From Pisolithus tinctorius (lineage: Eukaryota; Basidiomycota; Agaricomycetes; Boletales; Pisolithaceae), in the NCBI GenBank assembly GCA_024663395.1, contig JANFAH010000009.1:744001-808000 (forward strand): a stretch of 64,000 bases of DNA. The letters are read 5' to 3'. Position numbers and translations under genes: made by a program. Every line of letters begins with the position of its first letter. Position 1 is the stretch's first letter. Below, in pieces: positions 46,096-58,341 of this stretch. The notes beneath the pieces are model-generated. The model did not search any database. It was not told the origin of the DNA and worked only from the letters and a program-made list of their open reading frames with translations.

Positions 46096-47314
46096 CTACA
46101 TGACCATACACTCCCTGTCCGATGAACGTACTCCCTGCGCACGTTCTGCTTCCTCCGCGGCCAAGATAAGCTTCTCTTGCTCTGTCAGAAGCTAAAGCAG
46201 CGCGCAGTCAGCCCATCCACCGCGAAACCCGATACCGACAAGGTGAGGCAACATACCCCTTTCTTGGCACGTTCCATCATCGCCTTCCGCCTACTCTCTC
46301 TCTCCGCCTTGGCACGCCTAGTCATACAATACAGGGTGTGGATACATCAAGCAGCGGAAAAGATGGGCGGTGGTACAAATGACAGGAAATCCCATGTGGA
46401 TTTAACAGTAGTATTGTTATTAGTGGACATATGGTTAGCCGCACACGTTGGTGTTGACGTAGGCAAGGAGAGTTGTGATGATTGATTAGGCGTGGCAGGT
46501 ACAACAGAAGCGCTAAGGCGTTATGAGTGTTGACTTGGAAACCAAAAGGGGAAGTTAACTCACCGATCGGTCTTTGAGAGTGGATTTCTGAGCAATGGTG
46601 ACGCGTTACCGGAAGACGGGACAGGTACAGCACCGGAGCCTTGTGGAGTAGAGGTTGCCTTTGGAGGGGTCACCTTGTTCGACGAAGCGGGTGTAACAGT
46701 CATTCTCTTGAGTGCCGCAGAAAGAACGTTCTGATGGATGGTTGACGATGGATGGGTGGACAAGGCGGGTACACAGTCATGATCTTTCTGGAACCGATGT
46801 TGGGGGCAATAATGCTTGTGGCAGGTCTAAACGGGGGTGTATGAGGAGTTAGTTGCTCGAAAGATGCGAAGACAACATACGTCGCAGGCGATGGGTGCGA
46901 AAAGCACTTTGCCACACTTGCCCCTCGCGCAGATGGGCGTTGACTTGGGTCTCCGGGCTTTCCCAGTCATGACGCTACATTCATTATTGATATGCCTCTC
47001 CATGCGAATGTTTGGGTCCTCCCCTGGGGGTATAGCGACGGGGGTATTACAGAGCGGGCCTTCGGAAATCAGACATCATCCTGGGAAGGTTCAAACGTGC
47101 ACTTACAGTTAGGTGCAACACGATTGTGTATGCGGTCATCGTACTTTGGACACTTGTGGGCTGCGACGGCAAAGTGTTCTGCGCAGAAACTGGCCGAGCA
47201 AAGGTCACATTTGAATGGTAGGAAGTCAACCAGCAGGCAGGATGCTTCGGAACACTGGCGACCGATGGCCAGAAGTTGAGCGTCGCGTTCTGGATTGGTG
47301 TTGGTAGCAGACAT
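46096..47314 (-). CDS. double AN1-type zinc-finger protein (Cuz1/ZFAND2-like)
   Basis: About 265 residues: exons 47314-47107, 47059-46881, 46826-46564, 46317-46256, 46181-46096. The first AN1 finger is GRQCSEASCLLVDFLPFKCD, then CSASFCAEHFAVAAHKCP. A short link with CPLCNTPVAIPPGEDPN and HINNEC follows, then a second AN1 finger: CARGKCGKVLFAPIACDTCH, HYCPQHRFQKDHDC. The Ser/Thr-rich middle ends in a charged helix (RRAKAERESRRKAMMERAKK, EQEKLILAAEEAERAQ). Relatives (yeast Cuz1, human ZFAND2) bind Cdc48/p97 and the proteasome and protect against arsenite. The intron at 46318-46563 is 246 bases, four times the local norm, and contains a phase-compatible alternative last exon. Confidence 0.88.
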
Positions 47315-47519
47315 TGTGGTAGTCGCGGAGAATAAAGAGAACGAAGCGGGGACGCTCCTGTTATAAATGCTGGCCAAGGCTTGGACGCGCGTCCACCACT
47401 GTTAGGAGGACAGCATCCCCTGCCTTACATCATCAAAGAGCTTATGTAAGTGGACCTGGTTACTAATACGGCTTATTGGGTCTCCAAGCTTCACAGCTGA
47501 GGCAGCTAACTAAATACTT

Positions 47520-48743
47520 ATGATTACCGTCACGTTCGTAAGTGTTCGTCGGCACTAGCTCGTTCATCGTCGAACTGTCATTTCAGGTTAGGCATGGGGA
47601 GTCGACGGACAACTTGGTATGTCCGTCATCTATCAGCCATGTAGTGTGATATGGGCATCTCATGGCCGCGCAGCGCTCGGTGTGGGCTGGTTGGTCAGAC
47701 TCTCCACTGAGCAACCACGGTCAGTGGTCACAGCTGTCGAATCGGGTCATCGAAACTAACCTTTAATTATACTGTGCAGGAATGAACGTAAGTGCACCCG
47801 TCGATTGATCTTCAGTTGAGCCGAGCCGCACCTTAACACCGCTTACATATGTAGCAAGCCAAAGCGCTCGGAGAGTCATTCACCGATACCCGTCTGACCA
47901 CAATCTACACTTCCCCTCTGAAGCGAGCACACATGACAGCGACAGCTTTGCGTGACGCCCAACCTGAACCAAAGCCCATGATTATTATCTCCCCTCTCCT
48001 GAAAGAGCAACATTTTGGTGCTGCAGAGGGTAGTCCTTGGTTAATTCGACAGGATCCCAGTAGAACGCTAGAGGAACACTTTGCAGATGGCAGATACCCT
48101 GTGCTATACGAGCGGACTCAGAAGTTCCCAGGCGGGGAGAGTTTGGACGACCTCGCCGCGCGTGCAGATGAGGCTGTTCGTCAGCTCCTCCTTCACCACA
48201 TCTTGCAGGCTGCCAGAATTGGATCCCAAGACGATCACATAGCTCTAGTAAGCCATGGGCTCTGTATCAGTGAAATGGTAGCCGCCCTCGTCAAGCGAAA
48301 CCACGAAGGGACTCCAGATACAAGTTATCGCGGATTGAGGAACACAGCTTGGGCGCGGGTGACAGTACAGGTCAAGGTGAAGTTTGAACTTACGTGGATA
48401 GCAAAGTTTTCCAATCATTGTTTAGGGCGAACGCGCTGGAGAAGTGGTGTATATTGATGAAGATGACCCTCCCTTACTAGTCAAGGTCACGGATTTCAAC
48501 CGTCACGAGCACATCAGCTCCATAGTGCGTACAACCTCATGTGCTGAGATTGAAGTAACTTGAGTAACTCCAGCTCCGTTCTCACAGAAACGCCAGAAAG
48601 GGGGAATCGGCAGCTCAGCTTACGACCCAAAACAGCAAAAAATTCGCGACTTCTTCGGGGGAAAGGCAGTTAAAGATCCTGTCGAAGCTCTTGAGCGTAG
48701 TGAAAGCAATGCTGAGGATGAAGTCACGCTAGAGAGGAACTAA
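47520..48743 (+). CDS. histidine-phosphatase (phosphoglycerate-mutase-like) protein
   Basis: About 292 residues in seven exons: 47520-47537, 47587-47616, 47674-47719, 47780-47787, 47855-48376, 48426-48524, 48588-48743. The catalytic N-terminal motif is FVRHGEST, followed by WAGWSDSPLSNHGMNQAKAL, YTSPLKRAHMTA, FPGGESLDDLAARADEAV and the second catalytic histidine in ALVSHGLCISEMV. This is the branch-1 histidine phosphatase fold of TIGAR/GpmB-like enzymes; the C-terminal extension (NRHEHISS, IRDFFGGK) is typical of fungal members. The substrate is unknown. Four tiny exons (18, 30, 46 and 8 bases) encode the first part. The donor at the end of exon 5 may be 48370 or 48376; both keep the frame. 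Confidence 0.87.
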
Positions 48744-48907
48744 TTTTACCAACGAATGTACCCCTCGTGACTGGGTGCCGATACATCTCCAAGAATTTTC
48801 CGCAGTTCAGAACGTCGATTACAGCATTCAAAATATACCTCTATTCTGATGCCACTTAAGATGAAATCCCCCATCAGAAGTCATGGCCACCGACCTAGTG
48901 AATCTGT

Positions 48908-49220
48908 TCAATTTCCGTACGGCAGTAACTTCTTCAAGACAGACGATTGTGTATTGCTGGAGTATGCAGTCTCTCCAAGGTGATTTTTACGCCCAGGTCT
49001 TTTCGTGACATTCAAGTGAGCGTGTCCAGCATGAGCCTGATAACATATGCAGCAATCTGAAAAAGTCATAACTAACAGAGGTACTCACTCTCTTGAACTT
49101 CCCATTAGCGATGGCACGCCATCTTTTCTTCGCCCCGCTATGCGACTTGAGCTTTGGGAAATTTGCGACAGCTGTAGTCGAAAATGAACGCGCCGTTAAC
49201 AGTAGTTGCTGCAGGAACAT
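48908..49220 (-). CDS. mitochondrial ribosomal protein bL35m
   Basis: About 86 residues: exons 49220-49089 and 49036-48908. A short presequence-like head (LLLTARSFSTTAVAN) is followed by the bL35 core KLKSHSGAKKRWRAIANGKF and HAGHAHLNVTKRPGRKNHLG, ending VLKKLLPYGN. It is a component of the mitochondrial large ribosomal subunit. Length and motif order are as expected for a small fungal bL35m. Divergent from UFD2, 122 bases between starts. Confidence 0.93.
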
Positions 49221-49342
49221 CGCTGAAGAGTTCCCAACTACAAGTTTTCTGCTAACACAAGGCTAATTAGAGTTGTCACGTGATCACAGTTACATCTTGG
49301 CTGAATTATTCATTGCACTGCAAGTGCCCTGCGACCATCGCC

Positions 49343-52300
49343 ATGAACGACCCTCAGAGCGATGCCGATCGCGTAGGTGCAGATGGGCCAATGACTTGCT
49401 CATATTGCTAATTGATTTCTATGCACCTCAGATTCGTGCCAAACGCCTGGCGAAATTACAGGCCGGACGATCTCCTTCAGCATCGGCTGAAGCGTCCTCC
49501 TTGGCATCCACTTCAACTCAAGCGCCTTCCGTGACAGCTACGGAAGCTATTCCAGTCAAACAACCTAGACATCTTCTGACAACTTCCCTCCCTCCTGCAC
49601 CTCAGCAACTGGCACAGTTACCTTTAAAGAGGAAAGCACCGCCGTCTGCGGCAGACAAGGTCGATCTGGCGTCATGGGAGGACGAAAGTATCACGCAGAT
49701 ATTCAAGGTCACGCTGAACGTGAGTGTGATCTTTTTACTTGGAGAAATCGTTCTTTCTGAAAGATGGATAGCGCTCTACAGCAGAGCGAAGTAATTATGA
49801 TCTCGTGTGGCTCAAAAGCCTCGAATCTGAACTGCTCTCGGAAGGATACGGTACGCTGCAAGTGTTCTTTCCTGTTGAGATTTCCACTAACTGTGTGATT
49901 CCAGGTCAAGCGCCTCCTCTGCGCTTGTCAGGAGAAATCTTAGATCGCCTCCTCATTGCTCGTTTGGAATTGGATCCTCATGCGATGTCGTAAGTCAGTT
50001 CCATTTACTTTCATTAGATGTTAACCTGTTCCAGTGATGACTTAGACTACGTCCCTGTTCTCGCATCACTACCTGATCAAATGACTATATTCGAATACTT
50101 GGTCGGCTGTTGGAAGCGATTGAACAAGGCGAGAAACGAACTTTTGAGGAAGGTTGGTGCCACGTTTATAGCGCATAAAGTCAGCACATCTCATACAATC
50201 GTTTTCTAGAACCCAGTGAAGGAGATCCAGCAGGCATCCGTGCTGTTGGAAAAGATTCGCAATCTTGTTATTAGTTATGCTGGCTTGAATCTCCAGGATC
50301 CCGGGATGTTCCCTCAGCCACAAGGGTATGTTTAATAATTTACCCGTTGGCCTGGGTGTCACCCATGATTTACTATAGGCGAGATGTTGGACCATCCGAA
50401 TTGGTCAGGCCGCTGTTATCGCTATCCGCGTTCTCTTCCCCACTTGTGTCCACTTCGCCAGCGGATAATGCGCTAAACCCTACAGAAGTGGAACCTTTTC
50501 TGCAGGATTTAGCCCAACGGTTTGAACCTGACAACGAAATAGATAGTGTCCTTGGACCAGTGGCGCGCCAACTATTATTCCATGAGTCGTTAGTACGACC
50601 CGAAGGTATTGGAGGAGGCGATTCTTCCTGGCGCGCTATTGTCAGTGGTGTCGAGGCCCTTGTCAGTATAAAAAGTATAGCTGTGATGTTCACCCGACTT
50701 ACCGAATGGAATCCTCCGCACGCCACTGGTGCGTCGATCGAGATGCTGTCCATGATGGGTCCCTTGTGCCGTCTTGGAGTTTTCAGTAGAGAATGGGTAA
50801 GAGCTCCTATCGGGTCCGTAACTGGTTGCTCTGACTGAAGTTCATTAGTCCTACATTGCCGAAACGTATTTTTCTGAACCGAGCAAGCGATCCCGAAGTG
50901 ACATAGAGTCTTCCTACGCAAGTTTGAGGGGAACAGTGAAGAGCTTGCAGGTATATGAAGTGGCATGCAGCTTAGTCGCTAGCTAACTTTGAATAGTCTT
51001 CCCTCTTCTCGATATTCAATACCATTGTCAGGGCATCCCCGGAGGCTAGGGAAGCTGTCCTCGAATACTTTGCTACCGTTATCAGACTTAACGTCAAACG
51101 TGCGGGTATGCAGGTGCGCGGATGATCTCAGATTTCCTGCTGGTATAGTTCTCATGCCGCCCTAGGTCGAGCCTCATACAGTAGCGTCCGACAGTTTCAT
51201 GATAAACTTGCATAGTGTGTTGCTTCGTTTTGCAGAGCCGTTCATGGATGCTCGCTACTCGAAGGTTTGGCTTTCCCGTGAAGGAGTGATACTGCTGCTG
51301 AGACCGGCGTAGATGGACCGTATAGATTCACTTTATTTCGCAATCTCGGAAAGAATAGACGTGAAAGAGGAGACCAGAATAAAGGCCACGAGTGAGGAGG
51401 CCACTCGGTGGGCTGAAGACCATAGACAAGGAGGTTTCGTCAATGTTACCTTCTCTTTGTATTTGTACCTGATTTCCTCTACACAGCTGCTCCGCCAAAC
51501 TTCATCTCTGAAATCTTCTATCTTTGCAATGCCATGGCTCATTACGGGTACCTACGGACTGCCCAGACCTACGAGGACTTTGGCAAGCACCTAGACGACC
51601 TCCAACGTCACCACGACATGATTAATGGTGATAGGTCCTGGATGGGGGTGAGTAGGACCTAGGTCTTTATCGTGAATAATTTTGTAATGCCTGGGAGTGG
51701 AGTAGACACCGTTTCAAGCCAGGACAGAGCAAACCCTCAATCATTGCAAGGTACGATTGCTTGTCAATCGTTCATCTTCATGCACTCTGAAAGGCATGTC
51801 CAGTTAGAGATTGCAAAAATTCAAGCTCATCAACTTGCATTCCGAGTCCAATTGCTCGAGCCCGATTTAGTATTCCGATACATTGGCTTTACTAACTTCG
51901 TATCGACTTGGTTGATTCGAAAAGTTGATCCACGGGGATCACACCCTCAACCTATAGTAGAGTACGCTTGTCGTGCGATGCATACTTTTCATCCATTTAC
52001 CGATTCTCTAGGTTGCCTTTACCCCAGGAAATTCCCATGTCCTTCCGGGTACTTCCAGAGTACATACTTGAGGATGTGGTTGAGTATTTCCTTTTCGTAG
52101 CTCGGTACGTTGAAATGTGTTCTGGTGTGGATATGCGTTTGAAAATGCTTTGTAGTCACTCCCCAAATAGTTTGGATCTTTCAGGAAAGGAAGAACTAGT
52201 TATTTTTGCACTTACTTTCCTGACGTCAACGTGGTGTATCAAGAACCCATTTTTGAAGTCCAAGATTAATGAGGTTTGTTGTCGTCGTTCACACTGAGCG

Positions 52301-53806
52301 TATAGCTGACGTCTTCTTTCTTTAATTTTGTTTTAGGCTGTTTTCTATGGCGTGTTACCATACGCCCATGAACGCAATGGCATATTGAGCGGAGTGCTTA
52401 ACAGCCATCCCGTAGCTCTGAAGAATCTCATACCGGCTATGACCCACTTTTATATCGGTGTGTTCATACACACGTTATCTGTCTCCAGTTTGCCGATGAA
52501 CTCCTGCAGAAGTTGAACAGACTGGTGCCAGTTCACAGTTCTATGACAAATTTAGTGCGTGTTTGTTGGCCTCGGAATGAGCACTTTGACCTTATCTCAC
52601 CAACGTACTTAGATGCCAGGTCGGTGTCGGTGATTCCTCACGCTAACCATCGCTGATCCAGATCCAGGAGGAACATTGCTTACATACTAAAGGCGGTCTG
52701 GGACAATCCCGTTCACCGCGAGGCACTTAACACTGAAGCGAAGTAATTCCTGACATCTATAACTGCGGACAAGAGTATTGAGTGCTCGTTACAGGGACGT
52801 GGAGAAATTTGTTCGTTTTGTCAACCTCATGATCAACGACGTCACCTACCTTATGGACGAGTCACTAAGCGAATTGACCCAAATTCACAACCTCCAAGCA
52901 GAGATGGCTGATCAGGCGGCGTGGCAAGCTCGCCCCGCGCAATACCGACGTGAGAGAGAGAATACTCTACGAGGGCTAGAACGTCACGCATCTGGCTACA
53001 CGACCCTGGGCAAATCAACTGTAGGTTTGCTGAGGGACTTCACTGCGGAAACCAAGGCACCGTTCATGATGCCGGAGATTGTCGACCGACTGGCTGGAAT
53101 GCTAGACTACAATTTGGAGGCGTTGGTTGGACCGAAGTGTTCAGAGTTGAAAGTCAAGGAGCCAGAGAAGTATAATTTCAACCCGAGGCACCTTCTGAGT
53201 GACATTTTGCAAGTCTATTTGAATCTTGGCGACCAGGACGAATTTGCGCGTGCTGTAGCGAACGATGGTCGAACTTACAAACCGGAACTATTCGAGACGG
53301 CTATAGCTAAGGCGCGGAAGATAGCGCTGAAACCGGAATCGGAACTGGAACAGCTGCGTGCGTTTGCTGTCAAGGTTGCAGAGACTAAGGCGACTATCGA
53401 CCAGGAAGAAGATTTGGGAGAAATTCCAGAAGAATTCCTGGGTATGTTCTGTGCCACAAGACATTAATAAGACTGACCCTCGCTGATTGCAGACCCTTTG
53501 ATGTACACATTGATGCGGGATCCTGTAACCTTACCGTCGTCCCATGTGGTCATTGATCGAGCAACGATCAAGTCGCACCTTCTCTCTGACGCCAAGGATC
53601 CATTTAATCGATCGCCACTCAAATTTAGCGAAGTGCTTCCCAGTACGTTCTTTCCTGTTCTGCCCGTGACCTGGGCATTGACCGGTGCTTTAGACCTGGA
53701 GCTTAAAGCAAGAATTGACGCATTTGTTGTTGAACGGCGTAGTCAACATGCAGTTAGAAAACCTACGAGGGACTCTGGCAGCAACATAGACGCTGTTATG
53801 GAGTAA
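49343..53806 (+). CDS. UFD2: ubiquitin chain elongation factor E4 (Ufd2, U-box)
   Basis: About 1,092 residues in 22 exons; all phases close (first exon 49343-49372, last 53694-53806). The N-terminus has DRIRAKRLAKLQAG, then a Ser/Pro-rich link and the long helical Ufd2 core: SNYDLVWLKSLESELLSEG, NAMAHYGYLRTAQTYEDF, FTNFVSTWLIRKVDP, FYGVLPYAHERNGILSGVL, RDVEKFVRFVNLMINDVTYL. A C-terminal U-box follows (DPLMYTLMRDPVTLPSSHVV, DRATIKSHLLSDAKDPFNR). Ufd2 extends short ubiquitin chains on Cdc48 clients for the proteasome. The intron after 52558 uses a weak donor (GTGTTT) and is 103 bases long. The U-box is split by two introns. Confidence 0.95.
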
Positions 53807-53917
53807 TAGTTTGGTACCTCGACACCAGTTTTTACGCTGTACATTATATTTGTATCCATCCAAGCTAGACATTCACGGTAAGAAACGCGATGTGAGGCAT
53901 TTACAAGGCCACGTCTT

Positions 53918-54787
53918 CTATTTTTTCCTCTTTTTTGTCCCACGTGCAGCAGTGGAGGCCACCCGTGCTCTCCCAGCTGTACCCCCTCGCCCAGGTTTTG
54001 CGCCTCGACCACGGGTAGGTTTGGGTTGACCTGCAATCACGACAAGTGACGAAAACCATATGAATTTCATTTGTCTCGACCACGTACCGGAAGATATCTC
54101 CTCAGCGTCTTCCTCGTAGTCTGTCCCAGCATCTGTTCCCGTTAACACACTGTCCCTTGGAGTAAAGACCTCCTCATCGCCACTCTCTTCTTGTGTGAGT
54201 GCGCTGCTATCGCTGTCACCCCCAACTAGGCCAGCCATATCGACTTTATCTTTGTTCCGCCTGGGTGCTTTAGCCTTTCTCGTTCTGTGAGGCTGGCGCG
54301 GGGAAGGGGCTGGTGTAGAGGATGGTATGGATGCTGTAGCCCGGAGGCGGCGGGCTGCGACAAGCGAGTCAAGAGCCTCATCGGCCGGTAGCGAATACTC
54401 CTCCTTGAAATATGGGTGCATCGAGAGATTTTCTGAAGGCGACGGGGACCTAATAGCTTGTGAACTTGAGGGGGTTGATGTGTTCGCATAATAACCGTCG
54501 AATTCCTTGGTAGGGCGAGTCAATGAGGGCAGCAATAACAGACAAGAAAACATCACCCCCACCGCTGCTTCCAACGCGTCGAGGTCGTAGCACGATTTCA
54601 ACTTTTCCCATATACATTGGACGGGAACGACTCGACCGGTGTCGGTGTAGATGGAGTTGCGTATGGCTAGGACGTGGAAGTGCTTGTGTAGCCCGACCGG
54701 CCTCGCTCTCATGACCGAGCGAAAGAAAGATATTTCGCCTTCCACGCTGTCAAGCAGTTCCCTGGCGCTTTCAGGTTCCATCTGCAT
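53918..54787 (-). CDS. EAF7: NuA4 subunit Eaf7 (MRGBP/CT20 family)
   Basis: Exons 54787-54563, 54505-54088, 54030-53918, about 251 residues. The family core is SVEGEISFFRSVMRARPVGL, HKHFHVLAIRNSI, VVPVQCIWEKLKSCYDLDAL. Downstream it is Ser/Glu-rich with a basic RTRKAKAPRRNK block and an RG-rich tail (PTRGRGAKPGRGG...GTKKRKK). Eaf7 belongs to the NuA4 histone acetyltransferase complex, in the TINTIN submodule with Eaf3 and Eaf5. The 57-base intron 54506-54562 is in frame and free of stops, so a retained form adds 19 hydrophobic residues. The ATG at 54787 is directly followed by CAG and sits in a sequence like a 3' splice site (TTCATGCAG), so a short upstream first exon is possible. Confidence 0.88.
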   Translation of the reverse strand: MQMEPESARELLDSVEGEISFFRSVMRARPVGLHKHFHVLAIRNSIYTDTGRVVPVQCIWEKLKSCYDLDALEAAVGVMFSCLLLLPSLTRPTKEFDGYYANTSTPSSSQAIRSPSPSENLSMHPYFKEEYSLPADEALDSLVAARRLRATASIPSSTPAPSPRQPHRTRKAKAPRRNKDKVDMAGLVGGDSDSSALTQEESGDEEVFTPRDSVLTGTDAGTDYEEDAEEISSGTWSRQMKFIWFSSLVVIAGQPKPTRGRGAKPGRGGTAGRARVASTAARGTKKRKK

Positions 54788-55186
54788 GAAACGATGGTTA
54801 GAAGTTCAAGCTGGTTCATCATCTCAAGGTCACCACCAAACAATGCGGGATCCCAAGTATGGCATTACCCCTGAGTGACTATACGATATGGGCCAAGAGG
54901 ATCATACTATACGACAATAACAGCGTACATAGTTAAACAACAACAGCAATAAACTTGAGGCCGTCTAACTGGCAAGCGAGGGGGGTATGAAACTACTTAT
55001 AAACAAGGAGTGACTGATAAAAAGAGTGTTGATGAAAAACGAGTGGCAGTCCGACTAGTGACGAGTGGTTGGGTTATGATAATGAGAGTGACGACCAGAA
55101 TGCAACCAAAGTTCATAGGGCGAGGCATGGGCAATGTGCGGCGTTATGCGGTGCGGGTAACGGACGGAAGTGAAGTATAGGACACG
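54788..55186. other. intergenic, possible 5' exon of Eaf7
   Basis: Lies between the Eaf7 start and the stop of the next minus-strand gene. No exon is certain; a small first coding exon of Eaf7 may lie here. Confidence 0.35.
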
Positions 55187-57967
55187 TTATCTTCGCACGA
55201 AGATGGCAACGAGAGCAACAAACGGTATGTATGTGAACGCGGAGACAACTGCCATCACGCGGCATCGAAGGCGCCAGGACTTCGCGTCTGTTAAGGGTAA
55301 TTAGAATCCGCGCTAAGACCATTCTGGATATTAGATATACCGTGCTCTATCTGAGGATCATCAATAACGGTGACCGCCTTTTCCAAGCTAGCATCCCCAA
55401 CAGTCCTGGTTTTTGGGATGGGTATGCAGAACGCAGCAACCCACCACAGTGGGAATAAAATGAAGCCCATGAAGAATAGCCACGCCTGCGAAGGTGAACC
55501 AGGTTCATCATGCGTTGCAAACCGCAAGCTCCACTCCGTATCCTTAAGTTTCTTTGGTGGTCTTCTTGGATCCCGCATGTGAAATTTGGTTGACGTGGAG
55601 ACGGACGGCGCATGAGGCGAGACGAGGGCGCTTATAGGGATGGACGTCTGCGACATGGACTGACGACGATCGTGAGATTTTCTGTAGGGCGATGGTTGTT
55701 GACTTGGGTTTTGTGAACGAACGGATGCACCACGCGAAGGTGTGCGAGGAGGGGCACCACGCCCCGAGGTCGTATTACTCGGCCAAGCGAGTTGATGACC
55801 GTTGCTCACTGTCTGTTCCTGAATTGACGGCGGACGAGAGTGAGCAGGGGTAGCGAAAGGCGACACGGACGAAATCCTTGCGCGTTTACGATGGTACGAA
55901 GATGGGGCGTGCGACGAGTGAGAGATCCGTTGACCTTGGTTTCATATTTTAGTATTGGCTGATTGCGCTAATCTGACGTAAGCAAGAAAGAACTAGGTAC
56001 TTACTTCGGGTCTCCGAAGGGATGACAAAGGTAGCGCGCTGGCCCTCTTTCTTCAGCTCGGGAGGTGTGGTGTCGATGTCATCCGCCTTGCGCTTGCCTC
56101 TACTCTTGTCGCTGAGGTATTTGGGGGCTGGAGTCGGGGTTGAAGGAGCGTCATCGGCTGCTCGTGAGGTACCTTGTAAAATGGTTCGTGATGGCGTTTC
56201 CGCTGAATACACGTGAAGTAGCTGGCTTCTAGCTGGCGTTGTCGTTGCTGACGCAGAGCGACCCAAACTTGAGCTTGAAGGTTCGTGACTGGCGTTCGTT
56301 GTACGTCTCGGATCATGTCGGGGTTCGATTGCAGACAGGCTCCGCATAACCTGTGCCATCTTCAAATCACCCAGTCCACTGCGACGCCGAAGGCTGAGTC
56401 GGTAAAGAGAGGTAGAGGAACGTCTAATACGTGGAGCGATAACGCTGGGGTCTGTCGGACATAAATGCCGTTTAGCCCGAAGTCTCGCCAAAACGGCAAA
56501 AAAGTGAATACCTGGCAGAGCCACTGGCCCTTTCGGTAGTCCTGGAACGCGTGCTGGAGGAGGTGTAGAAGGAAAAAATGAAGATGATGGCGATATTGGC
56601 GCCCGATCAGGAAAGTCATGCATGCCGTGACCACGTGTCTGGCTAGACTGAGACTGGCTTTTGTTTTTAGCCGAGGACCCCGAAACACCTCCGGGACCGC
56701 CTCCTGTTGCTGGCCCTTCGCCCAAAGACAAGCGCAGAATTTCCCTGGAAACCTCTGCAGGCCAGGTCCGATCGCAGGAAGAGGTGATTCCGCTGACCGC
56801 TTGCTGAGCACTCCACTCAGCACTATACCGTCGCAAGTTTTGTGGTCTTCCAGGGACTGTCCTTGTTCGGCGTCTGTTTGACGGTTGCTGGACCTGGGTC
56901 TTACGTCGTTGTTCTTGTTCTTGTGTCCCAGTATCAAATACCTCTCTTATTCCCGGAAAACTCGCACGCTTTCCATGCGGACGAGTAAAAGTTGAGGGCA
57001 TGAGTGCGAATGGATCTTGACACGATCGCCCCGGGAGAGTGTTGGAAAATGCAGACTGAGTTGTGTTTGCAACCTTATTTCGAGCTGCAAGCGCAGCTGC
57101 CAACTCGGGATGATCAAGAGGGGGAAGAGGAGGAGGGGAACATGCAGGTTTCAATGTGGAAGTATTATCAGGAGGTGTTGGGTGCCCGAAAGTGCGAGGG
57201 GAATCAGAAGCTGACTGTGGAGACGAAGGTGTCGTGGAGTGCACGTGTGAGGAGAGAGGCAAACCAGCAATGTGATCAGTACGCCGACGCCTTCTAGATG
57301 ACAAGGTGTCCGCCGGAGATGAGTTCCTACTGGTTGATCGGCTGCAATGTGATTCCCTCGCGGAAGCTGCACTTCTCGAGGACGAAAGTGCCTCACACGA
57401 GGCAGTGGGGTTTGCCGCATTTAGAGCACCAGATGTAAACACACTGTTATCTGACGGGATCCCTCCCTCAACATGATCTTGGTTGAGTAAACGTCCTCTC
57501 CAAGACAGTGAACGAGTGGTTTTTCTATGTGAGCTTTGTGGTGTGCGGCTCCTGGCTTTGCGTGCGCTCTTCCTTCCAAAGGTTGACCATTCTCCACCTG
57601 GCGTGACCCTAGACGCATGCTCAACTCCCAATTGCTCGCTAGTGGTCTGCGTGTATGCAAGGCATGAACCATGCGTGTCACTTTCTGGAACTTGTTCTGA
57701 ATTGTAACGAGTGCGCCTGGGATGAGGCAGGCCTGCACCACTGTCCGCCGGGCGCCCCCCGGTAACTATCGGAGGTTGCGAAGAATCGCCCGAATCGATG
57801 TAAGAGTCTGGGTTTTGGAGGATCCTCTGTTCTAATTGCAGCTTGGTTATGGAGTCGCGGTCATAGGAAACAGTAGGATCCTCGGCAAGGACTGTTGCTG
57901 CGACCACGGGATGGTTGCTAGGTCGGAAGCGAAGACGCGACAACAGCGAAGAAACTTCCAAGGGCAT
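55187..57967 (-). CDS. large Ser/Arg/Pro-rich protein with two C-terminal membrane segments
   Basis: About 865 residues: exons 57967-56512, 56451-56005, 55934-55341, 55287-55187. Phases close, which shows that two neighbouring long frames are one gene. The first 650 residues are disordered, Ser/Thr/Pro/Arg-rich, with basic RSRTPQSSHRKTTRSLSWRG and RRRRRTD blocks. After a RDPRRPPKKLKDTEW patch come a tryptophan-rich membrane segment (AWLFFMGFILFPLWWVAAF) and, after a short loop, a second one (VVSAFTYIPFVALVAIFV) with Arg-Arg at the very end, an ER-retention-like position. The C-terminal part recalls a conserved basidiomycete membrane protein; I know no function. The 60-base intron 56452-56511 is in frame. 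Confidence 0.75.
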
Positions 57968-58341
57968 TCTGTTGCAGTTAGATTAAGTCAATTACGCACC
58001 TGTGTGCGTGAACTAACAACACTCACTTCACCATCAGTGGTGCATCCCAGAGTCTCAGATCTCAGGGGTCAAATGGCAAGTATCTCCTGAGGAGAAGGTA
58101 ATGCCCTAGAAACACGGAGGCGTCAGCGACCCAACACGGATGTACAGAAAGAGACTCCAAGTACAACCAACTCCCACCAGTCGCCTTGGCCACAAGCTCG
58201 TCGCTCGAAGAGCATCATATGGCACAGAGTTGATTAAATAACCCCTTTATATGGGGGTCCATGCCCCTCGATTACATAAGCAGTTCTTTTGCTCTCGGAA
58301 CGTTCTACGCAGCGTTGCACCTGCACACCGGATAGCCCACC
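57968..58341. other. divergent promoter region
   Basis: Separates the minus-strand membrane-protein gene from the plus-strand epsin. No exon is supported. Confidence 0.5.
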
